Source: Comamonadaceae bacterium CG12_big_fil_rev_8_21_14_0_65_59_15 (GTDB lineage Bacteria; Pseudomonadota; Gammaproteobacteria; Burkholderiales; Burkholderiaceae_C). Taken from it: DNA of 64,000 nt. Location of the stretch: contig PCUV01000086.1 of assembly GCA_002786915.1 (NCBI GenBank), positions 565-64,564 of the forward strand, read 5' to 3'. The position numbers and the translations under genes were made by a program. Below the pieces are notes generated by a model. It saw only the letters and a list, made by a program, of their open reading frames with translations, did not search any database and was not told where the DNA came from. Shown piece by piece: positions 23,717-33,500 of this stretch; positions within the stretch are counted from its first letter, which is position 1, and each line of letters starts with the position of its first letter.

Positions 23717-25096
23717 TTACTGACTCACCCCCAGCTTTTGGCGCCAGCCCGGGTACAGCCGGTCGGCATCGTGCGGGAACGATTCAAAGGCGCGGGCAAA
23801 TTCGCGGTGCTCCTTGGCCCATTCCACCGGGTCGGCACCGGCCTTCCAGCACTCGTAAGCCTGGCGTAGTGACATGGCACCGGCGGCGGGGCTGTCGATG
23901 TGGCCGTAACTGCCACCACCGGCGGTATTGATGATGTTGCCGTGGCCCAAGTTGTCAAAAAAGCCCGGCAGGCGCAGCGCGTTCATGCCGCCGCTGATGA
24001 TTGGGGTGGTCGGCTTCATGCCAAACCACTGCTGAAAATACACCGGGCCCTGGCATTCGTCGCGCTCGATCATGTAGGCAATCACGCGGTCGTCGCTTTC
24101 GCCTTCCATCTTGCCGTGCCCCATGGTGCCCACGTGGATACCGCTGGCGCCTTGCAGACGGCTCATTTTGGCCAGCACAAAGGCGGTGTAGCCACGCTTG
24201 GCGCTGGGGCTGGTGATCATGCCGTGGCCGCCACGGTGGTAGTGCAGGTATTGGTTGGGGTACTGGCGCCGTGCGGTGGTGATCATGCCCGGGCCGCCGA
24301 CAAAGCCATCGACCAAAAAGGCCAGCTTGTCGGCGTCGGTGCCAAAGGTTTCCAGCGCAAAGTCGGCGCGCGCGCACATCTCAAAATGGTCGTCGGCGGT
24401 GATGTTCATCGAAAACAGCTTGGCCTGGCCGGTTTTATCCTGCGCGCGCTTGAGCGCGTCATAGACCAGCGGAATCGTCTTTTTGATGGGCGAAAACACC
24501 TGGTTACCTTGCGGTTCGTCGTTTTTGATGAAGTCGCCACCCAACCAGAATTGGTAGGCGGCTTCGGCGAACGGCTCGGGGCGCAGGCCCAGCTTGGGTT
24601 TGATGATGGTGCCGCTGATGTAGCCGCCGTCTTTTACCGGGCGACCCAGAATACGCCACAGGTCAGAGATGTCTTTAGCCGGGCCGTCAAACATCTGCAC
24701 CACGCGCGGTGGCACGTAAAAGTCGATCATCTTGGCGTGCTTGATGTCGCCCATGCCCTGGTTGTTGCCGATGGTCAGTGTCAGGAACGACACCAGCATG
24801 AAGCGCCCGTCGGTGATGTTGCGGTCAAACAGCGCCAGCGGGTAGGCAATACGCATGTCCTCGGTAGCCGGGTCGATGTGATAGACCAGCGCGTCCACGC
24901 CCTTGGTGAAGTCGTCGGTGGTGGACACCTCCACGTTGGTGCCGGTGGACGACTCGGCGGCAAAGTGCGCGGCGGCTTCCAGGTAGTCCAGCCCGTCTTT
25001 TGGGGCCATCTTGTAGGCGCACAGAATGTGCTGGCCGCCCTTGATCAGGTCTGCCTCGGTGAGGCTCAGGTCGGCATAACGGTTCGATTGATCCAT
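23717..25096 (-). CDS. cbbM: Ribulose-1,5-bisphosphate carboxylase/oxygenase, form II
   Basis: A 459-residue form II RuBisCO, which fixes CO2 in the Calvin cycle without a small subunit. It begins [20 protein letters not shown]. Catalytic elements are [20 protein letters not shown] (active-site Lys), [16 protein letters not shown] (carbamylated Lys and metal-binding Asp/Glu), the loop 6 lysine in [20 protein letters not shown], and [20 protein letters not shown] site precedes the ATG at 25096. The gene stands alone: no cbbR, cbbQ or cbbO is adjacent, which is unusual, though an inverted-repeat LysR-type site is present upstream. Convergent with pyrC' with an 11-base gap. Confidence 0.97.
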   Translation of the reverse strand: MDQSNRYADLSLTEADLIKGGQHILCAYKMAPKDGLDYLEAAAHFAAESSTGTNVEVSTTDDFTKGVDALVYHIDPATEDMRIAYPLALFDRNITDGRFMLVSFLTLTIGNNQGMGDIKHAKMIDFYVPPRVVQMFDGPAKDISDLWRILGRPVKDGGYISGTIIKPKLGLRPEPFAEAAYQFWLGGDFIKNDEPQGNQVFSPIKKTIPLVYDALKRAQDKTGQAKLFSMNITADDHFEMCARADFALETFGTDADKLAFLVDGFVGGPGMITTARRQYPNQYLHYHRGGHGMITSPSAKRGYTAFVLAKMSRLQGASGIHVGTMGHGKMEGESDDRVIAYMIERDECQGPVYFQQWFGMKPTTPIISGGMNALRLPGFFDNLGHGNIINTAGGGSYGHIDSPAAGAMSLRQAYECWKAGADPVEWAKEHREFARAFESFPHDADRLYPGWRQKLGVSQ

Positions 25097-25144
25097 GAAG
25101 TGTCTCCGGTTGTGGTGATGCGATGGGCTGAACTATAGGCAGGC

Positions 25145-25200
25145 TTATTCATCATGAAAATTCAAATAAATTGATTTTATTATCAGGTTTATCTGATGAA
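25145..25200 (-). promoter_or_regulatory. Possible CbbR (LysR-type) operator/promoter of cbbM
   Basis: An AT-rich stretch 49-104 bases upstream of cbbM contains TTATTC...AATAA and the inverted repeat ATCAGGTTTATCTGAT (25182-25197). Together they resemble the paired TNA-N7-TNA half-sites bound by CbbR. Assignment rests on position and pattern only. Confidence 0.45.
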
Positions 25201-25243
25201 TTTTGGAGGCAGATGGCAAAACATCCACAGCTAACCCCATTCT

Positions 25244-25551
25244 TTTTGACCGCTTGCTGGTGATGGCCAACGACATCGTCAACCAATACAGCGCGTAATC
25301 GCCATGCGGACCCGGCTCGCAACAACGTGGTGCTGCACATCAGCGACCAGGGAATCGGCATGAGTTCCGCGCAGTGCGCGCGAGTGGGGGAACGCTTTTA
25401 CCGTGCTGATACGTCCGGTAAAGTGCCCGGCACCAGGCTGGGCATGAGTATCGTCAGCGAAATCATGGCGTTGCACCATGGCAGTGTCGAGATTGACAGC
25501 ACGCCCGGGCAGGGAAACAGTGTGACCCTGGTGTTTCCGCTGCAGCCCTGA
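25244..25551 (+). pseudogene. Histidine-kinase C-terminal fragment (ATPase domain fossil)
   Basis: The frame from about 25297 reads ADPARNNVVLHISDQGIGMS, then FYRADTSGKVPGTRLGMSIV and SEIMALHHGSVEIDSTPGQG, ending NSVTLVFPLQP. These are the G1, F and G2 regions of a sensor kinase ATPase domain, but the phospho-His and sensor parts are missing. A stop (after NQYSA) interrupts a possible N-box-like stretch at 25247-25297. It lies where a cbbR gene is often found, so the locus has been rearranged. Confidence 0.7.
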
Positions 25552-25583
25552 GGTCTGGGGGTGTGGCTAATGCCCGACCTCAG

Positions 25584-26600
25584 TTAATGGGATGTGTGGG
25601 GCGGCCCGACAAAAACGTCTGCCAAGGTGGCCGCAGTGATGGCGCGGTCAAACCAGGCATCAATCTGCTCCAACGAAGCTTCTTTGATCGATTCACTCAA
25701 GCTGGGCAACAGGGCGCCAAAGCGCTTGGTCAACAGCTTTTGCAGTGCCGTAGCTTCACCGGCTTGCATGCCTTGCTGCATACCTTGCTGCATACCTTGC
25801 TGCATACCTTGCTGCATACCCGCTTGCATGCCTTGGTCGATGCAGATTTGTTCAAAGCTTGAGATATAGGGCATGTTTTTCTCCGTGGCCAGTTGCTTGA
25901 GATTTTGCCATAGCTGCTGTTTGTAGTGCTCTGGCAGGTACATCATCCAGTCGATCACGCGCAACAGGTTGACGATGGTCGGGCGTTGCCAACCCACACC
26001 GAGCAACAGTTTGATCAGCCGCCACTTGGCATCAAACCGCGCTTGCGGGTCTTGCCGGGTGGCCCTGGTTTGCAGGTGCGCCAGTGTCACCAGTGCAAAC
26101 GGGTTGCTCTGGTCGGCCAAGGCTTGTTCCTGCCCGGCAAAATCGCTCAGTTTGGCAATCGGAAACTCAATGCCAACCCGGCACGCCAGCACTTCCGAGA
26201 AAAACTCTTGCGGCTTCCACTGCGGATTGTCATCGGCCAGCACCGCCATGCTCGCCACTGGGCGGTCATATTTGTCAAAGATGCGGTAGTTATAGACAAA
26301 CATACGCTTGGCAAACTCGCCTTGCTCGCTGCCCTGAATCTCCAGGTGAATGTAAATCCAGTCTTCTTGCCCGCTCAGGCGGTGCACCTGCACCAGCTTG
26401 TCAACAAAACGCTTGCCCATTTCGGCATCGCGGGTCACGGCTTGCAGCTCCTGGTCCAAAAAGGTGTAGCCTCGGCTCCAGTCAATCTGTTGGTGCGCCG
26501 CCGGAAAGTAAAACGCCATGAATTCGGCAAAGTAATGCTCTACCGCTTCTTTCCAGGGCGTGTCGTATTGGTCGGGGGCAGGGGAGTTCATGGCAGGCAT
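25584..26600 (-). CDS. Rpn-family PD-(D/E)XK nuclease-like protein with GMQQ repeats
   Basis: About 338 residues, starting at 26600 (MPAMNSPAPDQYD) or 26591. The N-terminal part (DTPWKEAVEHYFAEFMAFYF, LDQELQAVTRDAEMGKRFVD, DWIYIHLEIQGSEQGEFAKR) matches the transposase-like PD-(D/E)XK fold of Rpn/DUF4351 proteins, with the acid in HLEIQ as likely metal ligand. A low-complexity tract of GMQQ units at about residues 260-285 follows, then a helical C-terminus. Relatives promote RecA-independent recombination or act in defence, with short tail forms expressed separately. The role here is not known. Confidence 0.85.
   Translation of the reverse strand: MPAMNSPAPDQYDTPWKEAVEHYFAEFMAFYFPAAHQQIDWSRGYTFLDQELQAVTRDAEMGKRFVDKLVQVHRLSGQEDWIYIHLEIQGSEQGEFAKRMFVYNYRIFDKYDRPVASMAVLADDNPQWKPQEFFSEVLACRVGIEFPIAKLSDFAGQEQALADQSNPFALVTLAHLQTRATRQDPQARFDAKWRLIKLLLGVGWQRPTIVNLLRVIDWMMYLPEHYKQQLWQNLKQLATEKNMPYISSFEQICIDQGMQAGMQQGMQQGMQQGMQQGMQAGEATALQKLLTKRFGALLPSLSESIKEASLEQIDAWFDRAITAATLADVFVGPPHTSH
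25762..25831. repeat. 12-bp tandem repeat encoding GMQQ units
   Basis: Four near-perfect copies of CCTTGCTGCATA (25771-25818), flanked by diverged copies with GCTTGCATG. The unit length of 12 keeps the frame of the Rpn-like gene, so copy number can change by slippage without a frameshift. Confidence 0.9.
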
Positions 26601-26683
26601 GGTAGCGCAAGAGGATGGACCCGAAAATTCAAAGACAATCGCAACTTCACCCGTATCTTGTTGCTGCATCAAAGGAGTTTCCC

Positions 26684-27451
26684 ATGCCGATCGTCGTGTT
26701 CAACCAAAAAGGGGGCGTTGGCAAGTCCACCATCACCTGCAACCTGGCCGCCATCAGCGCCAGCCAGGGCTTGCGCACGCTGGTCATTGACCTGGATCCG
26801 CAGGGCAATTCCACCAGCTATTTGCTGGGCGCGTTTGCCACCGAAGATCAGCCCAACGTGGCCGGTTTTTTTGAGCAGACGCTGAGCTACAGCTTTCGTA
26901 CCGTACCTCCGACCGAATTCATCGTTGAAACGCCGTATGAAAATCTGGACCTGATGGCTTCCAGCCCGGCGCTCAATGAACTGGTCGTCAAGCTCGAATC
27001 GCGCCAGAAGATTTACAAACTGCGTGAGGCATTGCAACAGCTGGCTGACACCTATGACCGCATCTACATCGACACAGCTCCGGCACTGAACTTTTACACG
27101 CGGGCCGCGCTGATTGGTGGCACCGGTTGTCTGATTCCATTTGACTGCGACAGTTTTTCGCGCCAGGCGCTGTACGGTTTGCTGGAAAGCGTCAACGAAA
27201 TCCGCGCCGACCACAACCCCGATCTGAAGGTGGATGGCATCGTGGTGAACCAGTTTCAGCCGCGTGCCAACCTGCCGCAGCGCATGGTGGCTGAATTGAT
27301 CGAAGAAGGCTTGCCGGTACTGCAACCGTATCTGCCCGCATCGGTCAAGATTCGGGAATCGCATGAACAGTCCAAACCGATGATTTACCTGGATCCCAAC
27401 CACAAGATCACGCTGGCGCTGGTGGCGCTGCATGACGCGTTGCGCGCCTGA
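26684..27451 (+). CDS. parA: ParA-family ATPase
   Basis: A 255-residue Walker-type ATPase. Deviant Walker A KGGVGKST at the N-terminus (MPIVVFNQKGGVGKSTITCN), Walker A' VIDLDPQGNSTSYLLG, and Walker B region YDRIYIDTAPALNFYTRAAL. The start at 26684 has AAAGGAG seven bases upstream. No parB lies next to it, so it is not the usual chromosomal parAB; orphan ParA proteins position various cell components. It is divergent from the Rpn-like gene. Confidence 0.9.
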   Translation: MPIVVFNQKGGVGKSTITCNLAAISASQGLRTLVIDLDPQGNSTSYLLGAFATEDQPNVAGFFEQTLSYSFRTVPPTEFIVETPYENLDLMASSPALNELVVKLESRQKIYKLREALQQLADTYDRIYIDTAPALNFYTRAALIGGTGCLIPFDCDSFSRQALYGLLESVNEIRADHNPDLKVDGIVVNQFQPRANLPQRMVAELIEEGLPVLQPYLPASVKIRESHEQSKPMIYLDPNHKITLALVALHDALRA

Positions 27452-27550
27452 CATGCCGCGCGTCAACAAGCGCGCCGTGGCTGTGCACGCGCTGGTCGCC
27501 TTCCCGGGTACGCCTGCGGCCCACTTGTCACCACTTGCGTAGCACGTCAT

Positions 27551-30500
27551 ATGCCCCACGGAATCATCCGCATTCGCGGCGCGCGTCAGCACAACCTTAA
27601 AAACCTCGACCTCGATATCCGCACCGGCGAGCTGACGGTGGTCACCGGTGTCAGCGGCTCGGGCAAGTCCAGCCTGGTGTTTGACACGCTGTTTGCCGAG
27701 GGTCAGCGCCGCTATGTGGAAACTTTCAGCGCTTACGCGCGCCAGTTTCTGGAGCGCATGGACAAGCCCGCCGTGGACAAGGTTGAAGGCGTGCCGCCGG
27801 CCATTGCCATCGACCAGACCAACCCGGTGCGCAGCAGCCGCAGCACCGTGGGGACGATGACCGAGCTCAACGACCACCTGAAACTGTTGTTTGCGCGCGC
27901 CGGGCAACTGTTTGACAAAGACACCGCGCAGCCGGTGCGCCACGACACACCGGAGACCATTTACGCCGAGTTGCTGGCGCGTGCCGCTGCGCTGGCGGCA
28001 ACGGGGACGCTGGATCAGGTGCAAGCTGCCGCCGACATTCGTCTGGCGGTGACTTTTGCCGTGGAATTGCCCGCCAGCGCAACGCCCGAAGAGGTAGAGC
28101 AATGGTTGTCTGTGAGCGGTTTCACCAAAATTCAGGCTGAGCGTGACCTGGTTGACTCTGCGGATGGAACACCCGGTTGCAGCACCGACGTGGTAGCAGC
28201 ATTGGGGTCGGATCCCGATTTGACCCACAGCGCATCCAGGACGCCAAAGCGTTCCCTCAAATCGGGCTCTGACCCCAATCCTGCGGGTCTAGCCCCAAAG
28301 CGGAAAGTCTTGGATGTAGTCGCCGACCGCTTCAAGCTGGGCGCGACCGAGCGGGCCCGTGTACTGGAGGCGATCGAGGTTGCCCTCAAGCACGGCACTG
28401 GTCGCCTGAAAGTTTATGTATTAAATCAGCCTCTAGCCCTTATGAATCAAGCGCAAGCAGCCATTGATTCATTAGCAATTGGCGAACCACCAACGTGGCG
28501 TTTTTCCACTGGCCTGCATTGTCCGGAAAGCAATCAGCGCTACACCGACCCGATCGCCTCGGCGTTTTCGTTCAACTCGGCCGTGGGGGCGTGCGACACC
28601 TGCCGTGGCTTTGGCCGTGTCATCGGGGTGGACTACGGGTTGGTGATCCCGAACGACAAACTCACGCTGCGAGCAGGGGCCATCAAGCCGTTCCAGACCC
28701 CGGCCTGGGCCGAGTGTCAGGCCGATCTGCTGCGCCACGCCGAGAGTCACGGCATCCCACGCGACACGCCCTGGGTCAGGCTCAGCCCAGAACAACAGCA
28801 CTGGGTGATCCACGGTGAAGACGGTTACCGCGACGGCCAGTGGAACAAAAAGTGGTATGGCGTCAAACGCTTTTTTGAGTACCTGGAGACCAAGGCCTAC
28901 AAGATGCACATCCGGGTGCTGCTGTCCAAGTACCGCAGTTACGCCGAATGCCCCGATTGCGCCGGGGCGCGGCTGAAAATTGAGTCGCTGCTTTGGCGCA
29001 TCGGCACCCAAGCGCAGGCCGATGCTGTGCTGTCGCCTGCCCAGCGCTTTCTGCCCCAAGGCGTGGCCTGGACACGTGCGCAACTGGAAGCGCTGCCAGG
29101 CTTGTGTTTGCACGATCTGATGTTGCTACCTCTGGAGCGGTTGCGACAGTTTTTTGACGCGATGCAGGCCACGCTCGACGTGTCGCAGGCCACGGACGCT
29201 GATGCCAAAACCCTCCGGCTGCTGTTCGATGAAATCAGCACTCGCCTGAAATACCTGTGCGAAGTCGGCATTGGCTACCTCACGCTCGATCGGCAAAGCC
29301 GCACGCTGAGCGGCGGCGAGGTGCAGCGCATCAACCTCACCACGGCGCTGGGCACGTCGCTGGTGAACACCTTGTTTGTGCTGGACGAGCCCAGCATTGG
29401 CCTGCACCCGCGCGACATGGGGCGCATCATCACCGCCATGCAGCGCCTGCGCGATGCGGGTAACACGCTGGTGGTGGTGGAGCACGACCCCGCCGTGATG
29501 CTGGCTGCCGACCGCATGATCGACATGGGCCCCGGCCCCGGAGAGCGCGGCGGGCAGATCGTGTTTGATGGCTCCACCGCCGAGCTGCGCCATGCTGACA
29601 CCTTGACCGGTGCCTATCTGGGTGGGCGAAAAACCGTGGGCATGGGGTTCAAGCGGCTGGTGGCGGCCAACACGCCACGGCTGATTCTGGAAGGCGCCAG
29701 CGACCACAACCTTAAAAACATCAGCGTTGAAATTCCGCTCAACCGCCTGGTGGTGGTGACCGGGGTCAGCGGTTCGGGCAAATCGACGCTGATTCAGGAC
29801 ACGTTAGCACCCGCGCTGCTACGCCACTTTGGCAAGGCCACCGACACGCCGGGTGCGTTCGATCGCCTGCTGGGCGCAGAGCAATTGAGCGACGTGGTGT
29901 TTGTGGACCAGTCTCCCATTGGCAAAACCGCGCGCTCCAACCCGGCCAGTTTTGTTGGCGCGTGGGATGCCATCCGCACCCTGTTTGCCTGCACGCCGTT
30001 GGCGCAACAGCGCGGCTACACCGCCACCAAGTTCAGTTTCAACAACGGTGACGGCCGTTGCCCCACCTGCGGCGGCTCGGGCTTTGAGCATGTGGAGATG
30101 CAGTTCCTAAGTGATGTCTACCTGCGCTGCCCGGACTGCGACGGCAAACGCTACCGCCCCGAGATTCTGGAGGTGACGATCGAGCGCAGTGGAGCTGAAA
30201 TGGGGTCAGATCCCAATTCGGGCTCAAATCGTTCGCAAGAATCCACACGCCTCACCGAATTGGGCTCTGACCCCGTTTCTGCGGTGCCAGTTCAGAGCGT
30301 AAACGCAGCCTGGTCGCCAACCACGTTGCACCTCAACGTCGCCGATGTTCTGGACCTGACCGTCAGCCAGGCTGCCGACCTGTTCCGCCACGACCGCGAT
30401 GTCATCCGCGCGCTGCAACCGATCATCGACGTGGGCCTGGACTACGTCAAACTCGGCCAGCCCGTGCCCACGCTCAGCGGTGGTGAGGCGCAGCGGCTCA

Positions 30501-33500
30501 AACTCGCCGGGTTTCTGGCCGAAGCTGCAAGAACGAAAGCCCCCACGCTCCCCGCTGCGCGTGGTTCGCTGCCCCCCGAGGGGGCTGACCGGCCTTGGGG
30601 CGGCCCGGCGGCCAGTCGCAGCGCCGCCAGCCGCCAAGCCCTGGCGCGCAAGGGCACGCTGTTCATGTTTGATGAGCCCACCACCGGCCTGCATTTTGAC
30701 GACATTGCCAAGCTTATGCGCGCCTTGCGCAAGCTACAGGACGCCGGCCACAGCCTGCTGGTGATCGAGCACAACCTGGACGTGATTCGCGCGGCCGACT
30801 GGCTCATCGACCTGGGCCCCGAAGGCGGCGACGCCGGGGGTGAAGTGGTGGCCTACGGCACACCCGAAGACGTGCTGCAGCACGCCACCAGCCACACCGC
30901 GCAAGCGCTGCGCGACTACGCTGCGCACATGGGCGAGGTGCATGAAGTCAAAGATTTCAGTGGCGCTGACTTCTTGGAAGCCGTGCGTGCTGAAAGCAAT
31001 GGGGGACGTGGCTTTAGCAATGGGGGTCGGATCCCGATTTCCGCCAGGAAATTGGGATCCGACCCCCATTGTTTTGACCCCCATTGCGGTGCTGGCAAAA
31101 CTGATACGAGTTCAAGCCTCGAAGACAGCTCACTATTAAATGTAGAGCTTCTCACGCATATTCCAAAAGGGCTAGAAGCCAAAAACACCATACAAATCAT
31201 CAACGCACGCGAGCACAACCTCAAAGGCCTGAGCGTCAACATTCCGCGTGGCCAGTTCACCGTGGTCACGGGGGTCAGCGGCTCGGGCAAGTCCACGCTG
31301 GCGTTTGACATTTTGTTCAACGAAGGCCAGCGCCGTTACCTGGAAAGCCTGAACGCCTACGCCCGCAGCATCGTGCAACCCGCCGGGCGGCCCGAAGTGG
31401 ACGCGGTGTATGGCATTCCGCCCACGGTGGCGATCGAGCAACGCCTGAGCCGTGGCGGGCGCAAGAGCACGGTGGGTACCACCACCGAGGTCTGGCACTT
31501 TTTGCGCCTGTTGTTTGTCAAGCTCGGCACGCAGCATTGCATCCATGACGGCACGCCCGTTGCACCGCAAACGCCCGAGCGCATTGCGGCGGCGCTGCTG
31601 CGTGATTTCAAAGGTCAGCACATTGGCTTGCTGGCACCTTTGGTGATGAACCGCAAGGGTGTCTACACCGAGCTGGCCGAGTGGGCGCGTCCGCGTGGCT
31701 TCACGCACCTGCGCGTGGACGGCGAATTTTTGCCCACCACCGCGTTCCCGCGCCTGGATCGGTTCAAAGAGCACACCATCGAGCTGCCGGTGTTCAGTCT
31801 GGACGTGTTGCCAGACCAAGAAGCACAACTGCGTGACGCGTTGGCGCTGGCGTTGCAGCATGGCAAAGGCGTGGTGCATGTGTTGAGCCATCTGGATGGC
31901 TTGTCCGAGGTCATGCAAGCCGGTGCATCGACTGCGGGCATCGGCCGCTTGAGCGTGTTTTCCACGTTGCGCGCCTGCCCGGCGTGTAGCACCAGCTATG
32001 CCGAGCTCGACCCACGCCTGTTCAGTTACAACAGCAAACACGGCTGGTGCCCGGACTGTGTGGGCACGGGTGTCAAGCTCACACGCGAGCAGCGCAAGGT
32101 GTTTGACGATTCGGTGCGCGACGACGAGCAAAAGGGCCGCGAGCAAACCTTTGCCGAGGCCGATGTGGAAGATTTGGTTGATGCCGTGTGCCCCACCTGC
32201 AACGGCACCCGCTTGAACGCGACTGCGCGCGCGGTGCGGCTTAAATTGGGCGACAAATTGGGGTCGGATCCCAATTCGGGCTCAATTCGTATGCCAGAGT
32301 CCAGCCCTATCACCGAATTGGCAAAACCCCAAGTCCAGGGCTCTGACCCCAATTTCCTCGGTTTAACCCGTGACGCTGTGGTGCGAGCAATCAGTTTCCC
32401 CACCATCACCGACCTGGCGCGCCTGAGCGTCAGCGACTTGCGTGCCTGGGTGCAGCGCTTGCAGACCAGCTCGCACTTGAGCGCACGCGAGGCGGGCATT
32501 GCGCGCGACCTGATTCCCGAGATTCTGGGACGCCTGCAGTTTCTGGAACAAGTCGGCCTGGGTTACCTGACTCTGGATCGCGGCGCGCCCACCCTGAGCG
32601 GTGGCGAGGCGCAGCGCATCCGGTTAGCGGCGCAGTTGGGCAGCAATTTGCAAGGCGTGTGCTACGTGCTCGACGAGCCCACCATTGGCCTGCACGCGCG
32701 TGACAACCAGATGCTGTTGGGCGCGCTGCAGCACCTCAGCGACCAGGGCAACACGCTGGTGGTGGTGGAGCATGACGAAGACACCATCCGCCACGCAGAG
32801 CACATCATCGACATTGGCCCCAGCGCTGGTAAGCGCGGCGGGCGGCTGGTGGCGCAGGGCGCGGTGGCCGACATTGCTGCCGCCGCAGATTCACAAACCG
32901 GCCGTTACCTGCTGCATGCCATGCGCCATCCGCTGCAGCCGCGACGGGAGGTTTTTGCAAATACTTCGAGCGCCGCTGGCGCAGTGAAATTGGGGTCAGA
33001 TCCCAATTTCGCCCAAAAGCTATCGAAAAAACCCAAGGTGTCATCGAAATTGGGCTCTGACCCCAATTTCACGGACCAAGAACCCCAACGCTGGCTCACC
33101 GTTACGGGGGCCTCACTGCACAACCTGCAACACGTCACCGCCCGTATCCCGCTGCAACGGCTGGTAGCCATCACCGGTGTCAGTGGCTCGGGCAAATCCA
33201 CCTTGGCGCGCGACGTGCTGCTGGCCAATGTGCACACTGCCGTGCACAAGCGCAGCACTCGCGCCGGTCGTGATGCCTTGGATGCGGGTGAATCCATTGC
33301 CTGGATCGGCTGCGACAGCGTCACCGGCTTTGAAGCCATCGACCGCGTGCTCGAAGTGGACCAAACCCCCATCGGCAAAACGCCACGCAGTTGCCCCGCC
33401 ACCTACATCGGGTTTTGGGACAACATCCGCAAACTTTTCGCCGACACGCTGGAGGCCAAGGCGCGTGGCTACGCTGCCAACCGTTTCAGTTTTAACACGG

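Noticed and set aside
25762..25831. CRISPR array
   Set aside because: The unit is only 12 bases, has no spacers and is in frame with a protein. No other CRISPR-like pattern was seen in the window.
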